A stretch of 64,000 bases of DNA from the NCBI GenBank assembly GCA_030490835.1, contig CM059971.1:76650224-76714223 (forward strand), in the 5' to 3' direction. Source of the DNA: Annona cherimola (lineage: Eukaryota; Streptophyta; Magnoliopsida; Magnoliales; Annonaceae). Position 1 is the first letter of the stretch. The number at the start of each line of letters is the position of its first letter. The notes beneath the pieces are model-generated. The model saw nothing but the letters and a program-made list of their open reading frames with translations, did no database searches and was not told the origin of the DNA. The position numbers were made by a program, and so were the translations under genes. Shown in pieces: positions 21,545 through 33,186 of this stretch.

Positions 21545-21955
21545 GGAGCCCAATCCTATGCACCCGGGTGCATTCAGCCTCGGTGCACCCGGGTGCACTG
21601 CACCTATTTTTTTTTATTTTTTTTTGAAAATTTTTTCATGAATCTGTTAATATAGGTTTATTTAACATACGTATCAATTTTTACTATTTTTGGAGATTTT
21701 TAGATATTTTTTTTAGATTTTTTAAAATCAGTGGCATTTCCCGTAATTTTAAATTACCGAAAATGCCACTGATTTTTAAAAATCTAAAAAAAATATCTAA
21801 AAGTCTCCAAAAATAGTAAAAATTGATACATATGTTAAATAAACCTAGATTAACCATTTTATGAAAAAATTTTCAAAAAAAAATAAAAAAAAATAGGTGC
21901 AGTGCACCCGGGTGCACCGAGGCTGAATGCACCCGGGTGCATAGGATTGGGCTCC
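21545..21955. mobile_element. Nearly perfect hairpin MITE, 411 bp
   Basis: The outer 68 bases of each arm, beginning ggagcccaatcctatgc, are exact inverted repeats, and the rest of each roughly 200-base arm differs at only a handful of positions. Flanks are GTCTTTATC (21536-21544) and GTCTTTGTC (21956-21964): a 9-bp TSD with one mismatch. The subterminal part repeats the palindrome CACCCGGGTG twice per arm. Same family as 3733 and 10072 but far better preserved. Confidence 0.9.
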
Positions 21956-22079
21956 GTCTTTGTCCCATTTGAGATGTCAACAAAAATAAAATTCCTTTGC
22001 TCTGGAGTACGAATAGAGTAGCCAGCGTATATCTAATGAAGTAGAATTATCATTTCATATATACTGGTCAGAAATGAGT

Positions 22080-22395
22080 TAAAACATATTCTTTGTTTTT
22101 AAATTTTTTTATAAAATTGTTAAACTAGACATTTAATCTATAAACTAATTTTTATCATTTTTGAAAATATATTTATTTCAAAATTTTAAACATAGGGACA
22201 TTTTAATTAGCCATGTTTCAACAATTTAAAATGACTTACTATCAAAAAATAATTAAAAATGACTAAAATTTTCTCTGTATTTAAAAAATAAAATAAATAT
22301 ATAAATATCTTCAAACATAAATCTTAATTTATAAAAATATTGTTAAATTAATAATTTCATAAAAATTGAAAAAATTAAAAAAAAATTAAACTGTT
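22080..22395. mobile_element. Degenerate AT-rich foldback MITE
   Basis: Arms (ttataaaattgttaaactag / complement near 22340) flank a core with paired aatttaaaatgac-like blocks. It shares core sequence with 23255, 29331 and 3733-family copies, but the ends are eroded. Confidence 0.55.
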
Positions 22396-23250
22396 TAGAT
22401 TGATCTGAAATGATCAGACCTCTATAATAAAAAAAAATGCTTGAATGGCATGGGTACCGTTTGAACATTTCATTATTCCACCCCATGTTGAGCCCATATT
22501 CATGATGAATCCAAATCCACTCTATCCAATTCATTTAGAATCATTTATTTAACTAAAAATTAAGTTTTATTTAAATTAAAGATGCGCATAATTCATATAT
22601 AAAAAATATAAAAACAATGTAATAAATTAAATAATTTGATTTGTAAATCAATTTTAAAGTTGTATATTCAAAAATTCAACTGTATGAAACATCATTGGTA
22701 GTTGGATAAACGATTCTATAATCATGATCATATTTTAATATATTTACGAGTAAATATAGGCATTTGTCATAATTTACACGTAATTATATACATTTTTAGT
22801 GGGTATAACCCACCCAAGAAGAGAACAAGAAAATTAATTTTTGCTAAAATTTTAAATTTGTTGCTATGATTATCATTTTTTTGGAAATACTTTATAACAA
22901 ATGTTCACAAATTATGCATTTGGTTGCAAATCCTTTATGGCTTATTTGCTTTACCTATAAAAATTCCTTTAATTTAAAAATGAACATTATATACAAATAA
23001 CAAATTTTGATGCTCATAACCATTATATGCCAAACATGTTTATTGCATATGACGAAGGTACATCTTTTGTTAGTAATGATTTGTTGAAAATAACTGGTGG
23101 TCGAAATTAAATTTTTTAGTGCAATTTGATTGGAGTAATTTTTAATACCATGTTTGAAACAATGTTAAGAAAAATGAATGGATAAGATTTTAGTTTTATT
23201 ATCAAGGTGTGTCCGAAATAGATCGTCATACTAAAAAGGTATGAAGATTA
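22396..23250. other. AT-rich spacer, no gene seen
   Basis: No coding potential or recognisable element. Likely old decayed repeats. Confidence 0.4.
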
Positions 23251-23254
23251 GTTG

Positions 23255-23595
23255 TTAGCTTGGGCTATATACCCTTTTTGTGTTTTCTATTTCTATTTTT
23301 TATAAAATTATTAATCTAGATGTATTAATCAATAAACTAAATTATACTATTTTGAATATATGTGTATATTTTTTGGATTTTTAAAGATAAGTATATTTTA
23401 GTCATTTTTCGACATTGAAATGACTAACATATTCCTTAGGTTTAAAAATTCAAAAATATATATGCATATTTAAAAATAATAAAACTTGATTTATAAATTA
23501 AATATATTTGAATTAACAGTTTTATTTTAAAAATTAAGAAATTTAAAAGGAGTAAAAGGGGTATTTAGTCCAGTTGTTAGCCCGAGCCAACAGGA
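23255..23595. mobile_element. Foldback MITE with TTGTTAGCTTGGGCT ends
   Basis: Left tgttagcttgggct pairs with right agcccgagccaaca, and accctttt pairs with aaaaggggt. The palindromic AT core resembles that of the element at 29331. TSD not assigned. Confidence 0.65.
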
Positions 23596-23708
23596 CCGCC
23601 CATCCATATTAAAATCTTCAATATACATGTCAACGCTATAGAAGTATGTCTCGTATATAGCGTACAAGCATCTAAAATTTTTATAAATCTTTTGTCTAAA
23701 TTTATATT

Positions 23709-24348
23709 GGGTTATTTGCATTCATGCCAACTTAAATAAAATATTTGCATCCATGACAATCAATTTTTATTCTTGCATTTATGTCAACACTTTCTTACAT
23801 ATTTCACGCGTGCATGGATATATGCTAACTCTGTTACGTAGAGCATAATGGTTGTTTGTACTCTTGTGAAATAGTCGACCCTACTTGGAGTGTATTGCCC
23901 ATGACTTTTTTTTGGTTGAGAAGGGGCCAACGCCCCAAAACTTTATTAAAGAAAATTGAAAACTATACAAATGCAAACCTAGGTCCAATATGTTTTATAA
24001 AAAAGAAAATCTAAGTCTAGTATTGAATAAAATATTATGAATAGCTACTAGAACGTGCAAAAGTTTATGGCACTCCAAGGGCCAAGAAGAGGCAAAATTC
24101 ATTATCTTTAAAAGTTATGGAGAACACAGTTCAATGTAGAGATAACATAAAAGAATTCACGGAGAGTGTGCATTATGTAGTGTTAACAAGCTAAGGAATA
24201 TTGAACAATTTATGTTGCATTGAAGTTGGCATAGATACAAAATATTTCAAAAAATATCGACATAAAGGCAAAATTAAAAATTAGTTAAGATAGATACAAA
24301 TGTTTGATTTTTAAGTTGGTGTGAATGCAAAATCACTTTTATTTAATA
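23709..24348. mobile_element. Foldback MITE carrying a LINE tail fragment
   Basis: The left arm (gcattcatgccaacttaaat, 23719 onward) is the inverted repeat of the right arm (ttaagttggtgtgaatgc, ending near 24340), and inner blocks also pair. The arms are separated by non-palindromic sequence that includes a LINE 3' end (23906-24160). Confidence 0.6.
23906..24160 (-). mobile_element. 5'-truncated LINE 3' end
   Basis: On the minus strand, ctttaataaagttttggggc, gttggccccttctcaacc and an A8 run (T-run 23906-23913) match the usual 3' terminus of plant L1 LINEs. It differs from the LINE at 14181. The 5' border is uncertain and no TSD was found. Confidence 0.5.
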
Positions 24349-24546
24349 ATAGAAAAGTTAAATTTTTTATACTTTATAATTTTATAAAATCGTCGCAATT
24401 CAATCTTTCTGAAAATTTGCTTCTTATTCGCGTAAACAGCTGGTGTAAAATTGAAAAAATATGATTATTATTTGAGTGATGATTAGTTTTGAAATTCATA
24501 TTCTCACAAATTTCCTCTCATTCCCACATTTTGCTATTGTCAAACG

Positions 24547-24662
24547 TCCTCTTAATGTGCATTCAGAGAGGTCGAATTAGATCATGTCACAGCCATCTTA
24601 CGTCCTCTTAATCTGCATTCAGAGAGCATCGGATCGGATCATGTCACAGCCATCTTACGTTC
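24547..24662. repeat. Tandem duplication, about 58 bp x 2
   Basis: Two adjacent copies of cgtcctcttaatgtgcattc ... gtcacagccatcttacgt with a few differences, in otherwise unassigned sequence. Confidence 0.8.
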
Positions 24663-25105
24663 TTTGAAAGCCGCAAAATGGTAACACATAATCGTAGGCT
24701 TGCAGCTGATCACCAAAAGGCTTTTATCAGTGAAGCTTGATATCGCTGGCTAAGCATATTGGTCTCTGACTTTAAGCGGTCTTTTGATACTTGGTAGTGG
24801 TGGAGCATGATAAGTTCTTGAAAAGGAATCGCCTGTTTTGCCTATTGCATGCAGAGGGGAAGAGGGTGCATGATCCAACATGAGGAAATTAATAAGAGAT
24901 CAAACTGAATGACTTTAATTAATTAGTTTTGAAACCTTCTTTTGATCTATAGTTTTGAAGCCTTAAAGATAGACCTTGTAAATATGCATAAATGCATTTT
25001 AGCATGTGTTTTGACATTTTGCAAAGTAGACCCTTCAAGTCTAATATCTTTGCAAAATAAACCCCATGATTGACGAAAAGTAGCTGTATAAGATTTTTTT
25101 CATTA

Positions 25106-25385
25106 TGGTGTGTTCGGAAAGTGATAACACTTTTAAATAAAAAGTTTTTAAACAAAATTTTTTAAATCGGTAGAAAATATGTAATATAAGAGGGTAATGA
25201 TGAACAATTAAGAGAATAAAGTAAAAACAAATAGGTTAGTTGTATGGGTAGTTATGTAGAAATAACTGAAAATATGACAATCATATAGGAAAATATGAAA
25301 AAATAATTAAAAATATGATAGTTATGAAGATTAAAAAGTTTAAGACTGAAAAGTTTTAACTATAAAATATCTTAATGAACGGTCT
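25106..25385. mobile_element. Tourist-like MITE
   Basis: Left end tggtgtgttcggaaag and the family core (agagaataaagtaaaaacaa, ggttagttgtatgggtagtt). The right end is diverged and no TSD was assigned. Confidence 0.6.
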
Positions 25386-25890
25386 TTTTCTTATCCCATT
25401 AGTTGAAAACCACGAGCAAATAGAGTTCATTTTGCAAAGATCTAAAAATTGTGGGGTTTATTTTGAGAATTTTCAAAACAAACCAGATAAAATACGATTA
25501 TAGATTATTAGGGTATACTTTGCAAAAAACCTTGATTTTTGTCACTGCAATTGCAGATATCATTGTATGCATATGCACCTCTGTTAGCAATTGAATGGCT
25601 GCTGTATTGTCCTTCTGACAGCCCAGCCCAGTACATATAAGTGGAAAATGCCTCTCAGATGAGTCGTTAGGAACTAAAGGACTTGGAAAGTTAGAATAAT
25701 ATTCAACAACAAAAAGCAAAGATTCATGTTCAGACCGAAAGCCCCTTATTTTGACCAATCAGGATTAGACCATTTTAAAAATAAAAAAAAAAGAAAAAAA
25801 AAGAAACCGGTTGCATGGAATCGGTCCCTTTCCAATATTTAATGTAGATTTGTTTACTACTATAAACCGGGCATTATCGATATTCCTCGT
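25386..25890. other. Unassigned spacer
   Basis: A minus-strand frame of 86 codons (25498-25758) has no recognisable domain. A short A-rich run lies near 25780-25805. Confidence 0.35.
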
Positions 25891-26205
25891 TTAGTATATT
25901 TGGAAAATGATAAGATTTTCGGATAAAAGCTTTTGTTATAAAAGTTTTTGGATTTGGATATAATAATATGATATGATATAATAATAATGAGGAATAAAGA
26001 TGATGAGTAAAGAGAATAAAGTTAAAATAGATATGTTAGTTGTATAAACAGTTGTATAGAAATGATTGAAAGGTAGAGTAGTTATACAGAAAGATATGAA
26101 AAAATATTTAAAAAATAAGATAATTGTAGAAAGTAAAAAGTTTTAAATTGAAATGTTTTATGTGAAAAGTTTTTGAGTTGAATGAATATGCCCTAATTTG
26201 CAATT
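25890..26205. mobile_element. Tourist-like MITE
   Basis: Core agagaataaagttaaaatag at about 26015, the same motif as the other copies. Ends are tatatttggaaaatgataag and a diverged right end near 26200. Confidence 0.6.
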
Positions 26206-27545
26206 TATTGTGAGATGTTATAAGAGTTATTTATCATTTTGTAAAACTAAGAAGTTTGCAGTATTGCTCAAAACTGTGGAGAAGGGTATATTGACAAATA
26301 GCTCATAAAATTGTACATACTACCGAGGTAATTAATTAGCACGCGCTTTATTTAATGCTCCTTTAGTTGATTAATTGGGATTTGGAAGAAGCTTTTTCGC
26401 TCCAAAAGCGTCTTTGGAATTTATGAGATTTGACTAAAAGAAAAGCCTATTTGAGAAGTCATTTGGCGATTGAATGTAAAAGAGCGTGTGAGAGAGATTC
26501 AATGAATCCCGGAAATAAGACGAAATCGTCCTAACACATGATGGAAGCTTCGTTCAGAACGAATACGTGGAAAAATACTTTTGCTGACGGGACGTAAAAG
26601 ACGGAATATTAATTAGGAATCACTACAAAATGTTAATAAATTTAACTACTTTTAGCTACATAGAAATTAAAGGGCACGGAAGCATGGCCATGTAATCCCT
26701 TTGATTGGTTTTATACAAATGTGACATTTAAAATTATAAATTAGACACATTCGCAATCATCATTTGGAGAGGCATCTTGTAAAATACTTCTGCTCTCAGG
26801 AGGACATTTGAAAATACCCTCATATCAGAGGATAAATTTTTCACTCCGAGTAGGAGGAGGACTCTGAAAACCAAACCTCTCATAAGAGAGACAACTATGT
26901 TAGTACCACATGTATGGTGGCTATAGAAATGATATTTTAAACAGTTTAGATGTTTAAAATACAACTTTAAAATTGATACCAAGCAAGAAACTACTTTATT
27001 ATGTTGATTTTCAATAAGGCTCATGCATAATAATATTAGACAACATAATAAATGAATTGAATTTTTCATCAACCATTAAGATTTTAAACATGGAAATGAT
27101 TACTAGAAAGGAATTTCATAAAAGCGGGGCTGCGAATTAAAATTAGTTCCTCATATATTAATTTAGTCGTGAGAACTTTGCTTCATCGGAATCTTTTTTT
27201 ATGTAATTATTTTTATTTTTAATATTTTGATATTTGATGAAAATTAATTTCATCTACTGTATATAATATTGTTTATGTTATTATAAAAACTCTTTCAATT
27301 GTTTAGTATCATTATACATGGACTCATCTAGGAATATATAAATGAATGCAATAAAATTGTTTAATATTAAATTTAAATTTAAATATTATATTTTTAATAT
27401 CTAAACTATCAAAATATCATTAATGCATGTATAAATGATTTTATAAATTATTATTACATTTTAATGTATACATAAATAAATTTAAGCATTTTTAATAACT
27501 TTTTTAATTGGTGCATTTTTCATAACTTACACATGAATAAATATA
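26206..27545. other. AT-rich spacer, no supported gene
   Basis: The longest frame (26734-27072, minus, 112 codons) lacks any recognised domain and is not trusted. No repeat ends could be placed. Confidence 0.35.
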
Positions 27546-27547
27546 TT

Positions 27548-28031
27548 TTCGAGATTTTTACAAATATGCCTACAACGTTTGACTAATATTGCATTCATGT
27601 CCCTAAGTTTGTTGAATTTGCAAATATGCCCACAAAGTTTGTATAAAATTACGACCATGCCCCTTCCGTTATGATGTCGTTAGATTTTTATGTCAAACAA
27701 CCACAATATCTTTAAGCTAAATTATACATTTTCAATTTTTGAAAATATTGTAAGCATTTTTGCAAAAAAATCTAAAATAATAATACACACGAAAATATAT
27801 AAAACAATGAAATAGCAAATATATTTACAATATTTGAAAAAATTATGAGTTTATCACTTAGGTTAAAGGGCATTATCATCATTTTACATAAAAATTTAAT
27901 GGCATTATAATAGAATGGATATGAATGCGATTTTATACAAACTTTGTTGTCATATTTACAAATTCGGTAAACTTAGAAACACGGATACAATATTGGTCAA
28001 ACCTTATAGGCTTATTTACAAAATCCCTATA
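27548..28031. mobile_element. Foldback MITE (atttacaaatatgcc type)
   Basis: The left arm agatttttacaaatatgcct, then tttgactaatattgcattca, pairs with the right arm ending ggcttatttacaaaatccct. Flanks atattttcg and atatttttc may be a decayed 9-bp TSD. The end motif resembles the MITE at 62921. Confidence 0.7.
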
Positions 28032-28620
28032 TTTTTCAACAACTGTGATCCATGCATATTTCGGATAAAACTTGATCTCTCAACCAAACAAATAGTATTA
28101 TATATAATAAATAGAGGTAGGATAGCTCTCAAATCAAGCATGGGTAAAATTTTTAAAATAATGTAAGAGAAGTGTCAGCTGTAGATATCCAATTGATGAG
28201 TTGCACCATCAAGGTTGCAACTTATGTAGGAGATTCATTGGTTGACCCATTAAGTAATCTAAAATGAGTAAGGTAAATTTTTATTTTTATACGCATAAAG
28301 GTAAAGTAGGTTCAAAGTAAAAAAAATTTGATTCAATTAAGATAAAATAGGTTCCAAAGTTTGGGCACTTAAAATCAATTCAAATTACTAATATATTTTT
28401 AATATATATTTTATGAAATATATTTTATAATGAAAAACAACTATATTCTTTAAATACATAGAAACTTGTTTTATTTATCTATTATTTAGTAAACTTAATA
28501 AATGTGTTTCAAAATTTATATTATTATCATCTTAGTTATATGTTTTTAAGTAAGACTTATAAAAAATTTATAGTTTTTAAATAATATAAAAATTATTTTG
28601 CAAACGAAATGGAAAGTGAC
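28032..28620. other. AT-rich spacer
   Basis: No feature recognised apart from short gattcaatta-type repeats near 28330-28385. Confidence 0.35.
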
Positions 28621-28696
28621 TTGACCTTAAAAAATAGGTTTGATAGACTTAGAATTAAATGACTTAAATAGTGTACGACAAAAGTTTTCGTTTGAT

Positions 28697-28723
28697 TTTT
28701 TTTTTTTTTTTTTTTTTTGATGA
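28697..28723 (-). mobile_element. Tail-only LINE insertion with 17-bp TSD
   Basis: A T22 run plus gatga (minus strand: tcatc followed by poly(A)) lies between exact copies of AAAAGTTTTCGTTTGAT at 28680-28696 and 28724-28740. The LINE at 14181-20270 ends in ttcatc plus poly(A), so this looks like a reverse-transcription event that stopped after the tail. Confidence 0.7.
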
Positions 28724-28967
28724 AAAAGTTTTCGTTTGATAGACTTAGATTTAACCGACTTAAAATAATGTACGATAGGAGTTTTTGAGAGTACCATAAA
28801 AGTAGAGTCGACCTCAGCTGCCCGACATAGATTATACTCTAATACCTGTATTAGGAAATATGCTAAATGGGTCAGTACGGTACAGATTGTCTGTCGGTCA
28901 CTTCAACCCACTTACACAACAGTGTAAAAATCATACATACTTCACATGCAAAAGAGCGAGGCAGAGA

Positions 28968-29190
28968 GGGGAATGGGGTTGCACATGCTTTTGGCTGATT
29001 TTGTTTATGTGTCTTTTTTGGATCATCTGGATCATCAGGTTTGGTAGGGTAACCCTCCTTAAGCTATACAAGAAAAAATTTGTACAAATAATTTTTTGAC
29101 AATGAATTTCTTAGATCATCCCATCTCCTCCCCCTTCCACCTTGGAAGGGAGTTGGGATAGGATGTTTTCCTTTCCATCAAACAAAAAAA
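28968..29190 (+). mobile_element. 5'-truncated copy of the LINE at 14181
   Basis: Encodes a decayed end of ORF2 (LADF...DHL, then NNFL.MNFLDHP), a short 3'UTR and ccatcaaacaaaaaaa, parallel to the full-length LINE 3' end. TSD: agagcgaggcagaga (left, ending 28967) versus agagcaagacagaga (right, to 29204), two mismatches in 15. A related older subfamily. Confidence 0.8.
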
Positions 29191-29330
29191 GAGCAAGACA
29201 GAGACAGATTTGGCCAATGGTATCTGGTAAACGTACAAGAACAAAAAATGATAGCACGGTCACATTTGAAATAATATTGTGAAAACGTATTATTATACTT
29301 TTCACTTTATATATACAAATTCATGATCAT

Positions 29331-29652
29331 GTTAGCTGGGTTTGGGCCAAAAAACTTATTTTAAAAATTTTACTTTACTTTTTTTAAAACTTGTTAATTT
29401 ATTTGTATTTAATATATAAACTAAATTTTAACATTTTCCAAAATGTGTTAATATTTTTTTATATTTTTAATATAAGGTTATTTTAGTAGATTTCGACCAT
29501 TTAAAATGACCAAAATACTTCAATATTTATATATATATAGATATTTCCAAGAATAATAAAAATTGACTTATATATTAAATATATCTAGCTTAAGAAGTTT
29601 ATGAAACAAAACAAAAAAATTAAAAATAAAAATTTTCTTGTCCTAGGCTAAC
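29331..29652. mobile_element. Foldback MITE with GTTAGC...GCTAAC ends
   Basis: Ends gttagctgggtttgggcc and tcctaggctaac. Flanks ATGATCAT (29323-29330) and AAGATCAT (29653-29660) give an 8-bp TSD with one mismatch. The AT-rich palindromic core is homologous to the cores at 22080, 23255 and the CACCCGGGTG-type MITEs. Confidence 0.75.
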
Positions 29653-29836
29653 AAGATCATGCTTATGCCATCATATGAAGATAATTGTAAAATCTATGCC
29701 CATATTTGGAATTAACCTTACATAATCGTGCATAAATTATAAAAAACCATTCATATATGTATTAGAATATTATAATTTTTAATATAACAATTTATTTATG
29801 TAGGAATAATATTTTAGACGTTTAGTTATCAACTTT

Positions 29837-30104
29837 TTTTTTTATTGGAGGATATTTTACATCATATCTCAATTCATATTACATTCAAATCCTGAGACAA
29901 TTCTAACAAACTTACAATGGAAGAAGACAACAAACTTCCACAAATTAAATGAGGAGACCACTAGCTCCCATCAAAGTATAAAGGGGGACCACATGCCCCC
30001 ACCCCAAATATGGTTCAGAATCCCACATGGGATTCGAACCTTGCACCGGCTACGAACGGAAATCCCGTTTTGCAGCCAATGACCAGACGAACCGCTCGTC
30101 TGGC
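29837..30104 (-). mobile_element. tRNA-derived SINE, 13-bp TSD
   Basis: On the minus strand it starts with a tRNA-like head carrying a perfect box B GGTTCGAATCC (30030-30040), has a unique middle and a tail (ttgagatatgatgtaaaata) and ends in an A-rich run. Direct repeats AGTTATCAACTTT flank it at 29824-29836 and 30105-30117. Its tail resembles those at 61438. Confidence 0.85.
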
Positions 30105-30117
30105 AGTTATCAACTTT

Positions 30118-32195
30118 AAATTCAATATATAAATGGAAAAAATTTATTACATTAATTTTACAGCTTTCCATCTGCATATAATTGTTCAAAGAGATATTAT
30201 GGTGGACTATATCAAGACAACTACGAAGGTAAAAAATTAGTGAAAGGTCAACCTCAAAGTGATACGATCTTATAGAATGGCAATTCAAGGAATCTCTGTA
30301 TTTGCCACCACCTTGATTGTTGTATTACATTAATTCCACTCATTGCATTTAAATTATTTATTTTATAAGGGATCTAAATTTTGTTCTAATCAAACATATG
30401 CATGACCATATCTAATAAAAGTGTAAAATCGACGTGCTATTTGATTCATATACTTATTCCGAAGCTAGTAATTCAATATCTAAACCATATAAAATACTTT
30501 TTCCATGTGGATGAATAAGTTAATAAATTATCAAAATTTTTCACTGCACCTATGAATTGATAAAAATGTTTTTCATAATTCGCACGTCATTGTACACATT
30601 TTAAAGGAAGTTAGCCTACTTAAAACTCCAATTGTACCATGATAATCAATCAAATGATGTTTAACAAGTGTGGTTGATTGGATTTTTAGTGTTTGATTTG
30701 CCCCCAAATGAAGAGATGAAGAGATTACGTCAAAGTGAATAATGGAAATCCGATTTCATAGGAATGTACCTTATTTTAAATTATATGCTATTTAAACGAT
30801 CAAATACAATTTTTACTGGATAAATAAAAAAATATTTTTCACATGTATAAAGATGAGGAATCTTATTACCATTCAATGGCCTCCTTCCCAGTTAAACACT
30901 GGCAAGGGTTACTTGTTCCGGTACGCAATCTCATCGTGAACCAGTAGAAGAACTGTGCTCTTATTCCGTGGGCAGGAGTCATGGTATCACTTTCTATTGC
31001 AAATAGGGCACTACTTTTCCCTTGTACGGATGTTGAAAGTAATAAAATGCGTAAATTTTTTTATATCAATTGTGTGCTTGTGATTATATTATTAGGTAAT
31101 TGCAAAATGGCAACAAAATAATTTTAATGTTTTTCTTTGCAAATAATATTGGGCCGGATGTGCTGTTTTTTTTTTCAATCATTTTTTGGGTTGCAGTTCA
31201 TCATGGGTCGATATGGGTCGGCCTTTTGCAACGAAATTTTTTGTTGCTAATGATGTTCAAGGGCTGTTGTGACCTTCAGCCACAAGTTTCAACCGTTTCT
31301 GATTTGGTTGTGTAGCACGTGGTTTTTAGCGCGCTACGATGGGCTAGCAAATGGGCCTAAAAAATATAAGGTATGCCTGGTAGAAAAATATAACTATGTA
31401 CTAAATATGAAAGTAAATATGCAAATATAAGAAGGGAAAATAAATATGAGATGCGAAGTTTAGGAAAATGTGTAAATGCACAACCAATTATGAAATGTGA
31501 GTTAGCGGGTTAGCTGGTTAGATATGATGCGAGTTAAATGCAGAAATTAAACGTGCAAAATAGAAATGTAAAAAGGTGTTGAAAAGGGGTTCAAGATCAG
31601 AAATGGAAAAAACATAAAAGGTGTAGACATGGGGGTTAAAGAAGGGAGATGCAAGCGTTAAGGCTTTTAGATGATGCAAGTTTTTAGAGATTTTTAAATG
31701 ATGCGAGTTAGTCAAACACAAACATGTATCTCAGTTAAACGCAATTAGCAGTTAGTAATATGCGTACAATTATTGATAAAATTTAATGTATTAACTTTTG
31801 GACTCGCCACTAACCATATAATGGTGGTTAGTTCATGTACAATAAGGCACTGAAGTACAGAGATTTTCTGGGTAAACTCACAACTAGAAAAAAATTACAA
31901 CTTTATTTTTCTAGTATATTGGTCCTAGAAGTGTGAAAAATTAACATATTTTTTTTTATGTAAAAGCTCAGGAGGGTGGAAGCGGGAATTTAATCCCTAG
32001 ACTTTTTTTTTTAGGCCCTAACTCAATCTGAAAGTTGGATGCGGGTAATTGTTCTTACTGCGCGGAAATAAAAATGTTTCTTATAATGATTTGATTTTAT
32101 GTTTTGCTTCTTATATATTTATTTCATAAATATAATGACATATACTTGTCGCATACATATTAAAAAATTATGAGCAGTTTAAAAAAGTTTCAATA
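30118..32195. other. Unassigned AT-rich region
   Basis: No supported gene. At 31380-31760 gatgcgagtta-like and tttttagatgatgcaag-like motifs recur loosely. A plus-strand frame at 31100-31315 has no recognised domain. Confidence 0.35.
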
Positions 32196-32199
32196 GTAG

Positions 32200-32846
32200 T
32201 TTTTTTAAAAAAAAAAACGAAAAATGAAAAGGAAGAAAGAGGACATGCTGGAACTTGTTTGTTTTTTTAAAAAAAAAATGAAAAATGAAAAGGAAGGAAT
32301 GAAAGTGCTGGTGAGTTTTTGCTCTCTTTTGATTTTTTTTTTTAAGAAAACCAAAAAAATGAAAAGGAAGAAAGATGAAGTGCTGGAACTTGTTTTGGTT
32401 TTTTTTTTTAAAAAAAAAAAGAAAAATGAAAAGGAAGAAATGAAAACGTGCTGGTGAGTTTTTGCTCTCTTTTGATTTTTTTTAAAAAAAATTAAAAAAA
32501 GAGGTGAGCAGAGGACGTACTAGTGGGTTTTGCACTTTCTTGATTTTTTTTTTTTAAATATATAAAAAAAGGTGGAAAGAGGATGTGTTGGAGACTTGTT
32601 TGTTTTTTAAAAAAAAAAAAAGTGAAAAGTGATGAAGAGACAGAAAGGACGAACTGGAGACTTGTTGTGTTTTTTTAAAAAAAAAAAACGGAAAAAATAG
32701 CAAGGAAAGGAAGGAGAATGTGTCGGTGGGTTTTTGGCTTTTTTTGATTTTTAAAACACAAAAAAAAAAAAAAACACGTGCTGGAGACTTGTTTTTTGGA
32801 CCCTTTATTTAAAAAAAAAAAACGAAAAATAAAAAAAAGGAGAGGA
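32200..32846. repeat. Minisatellite of T-run/A-run units (left part)
   Basis: Tandem units each contain a T-run followed by an A-run, then gaaaaatgaaaaggaagaaa and gtgctgg. Two alternating versions (ctggaacttgtttg and ctggtgagtttttgctctct) make a dimer of about 130 bp. Adjacent T and A runs predict a stem in every unit. The Copia element at 32852 inserted here, and similar sequence resumes at 39508. Confidence 0.8.
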
Positions 32847-32851
32847 ATGAT

Positions 32852-33172
32852 TGTTAGAGTTGTACTCCTATAAGGTGTCCTAATTAGATAATAAGTCTTG
32901 GATTTAAAGATAGCCCAGTCATATCTGAATTGCGTACGCAATCCGAGTTCAGGTAGAACTGCACTTCTAGTTGAGTTATGATGGGAAGGGCTCTATAAAT
33001 AAATGAGTCTAGGTCCCTCTCTCACACGTTTACATCACAAGTAGTTCCCATCTACCACTAGTATTATAGGGAGAAGTGTTGGAGGAGAAGACCTCGTACT
33101 CTACTCGGTATACAGGTGGAATCTACACACATATGGATTCAGGTACACTTCCGCATCACATGATTTCCAACA
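32852..33172 (+). repeat. 5' LTR of the Copia element
   Basis: TGTTAGAGTT...TTTCCAACA. A TATA-like ctctataaataaatgag near 32990 is a candidate promoter. It matches the 3' LTR at all but about 10 of 321 positions. Confidence 0.95.
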
Positions 33173-33174
33173 TG

Positions 33175-33186
33175 TGGTATCAGAGC
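33175..33186 (+). promoter_or_regulatory. Primer-binding site (initiator tRNA-Met)
   Basis: TGGTATCAGAGC, two bases after the LTR end; the canonical plant Copia primer site complementary to the tRNA-iMet 3' end. Confidence 0.95.

Noticed and set aside
21545..21955. Conventional microRNA gene
   Set aside because: The hairpin is far longer and more perfect than typical plant miRNA precursors and is a MITE; small-RNA production stays possible, but a miRNA call is unsupported.
26734..27072. 112-codon minus-strand frame as a gene
   Set aside because: Cys/Leu-rich translation from AT-rich sequence, no recognised domain, promoter or splice context.
30020..30104. tRNA gene on the minus strand
   Set aside because: Box B is perfect, but the unit runs on to an A-rich tail and has 13-bp TSDs, so it is the head of a SINE.
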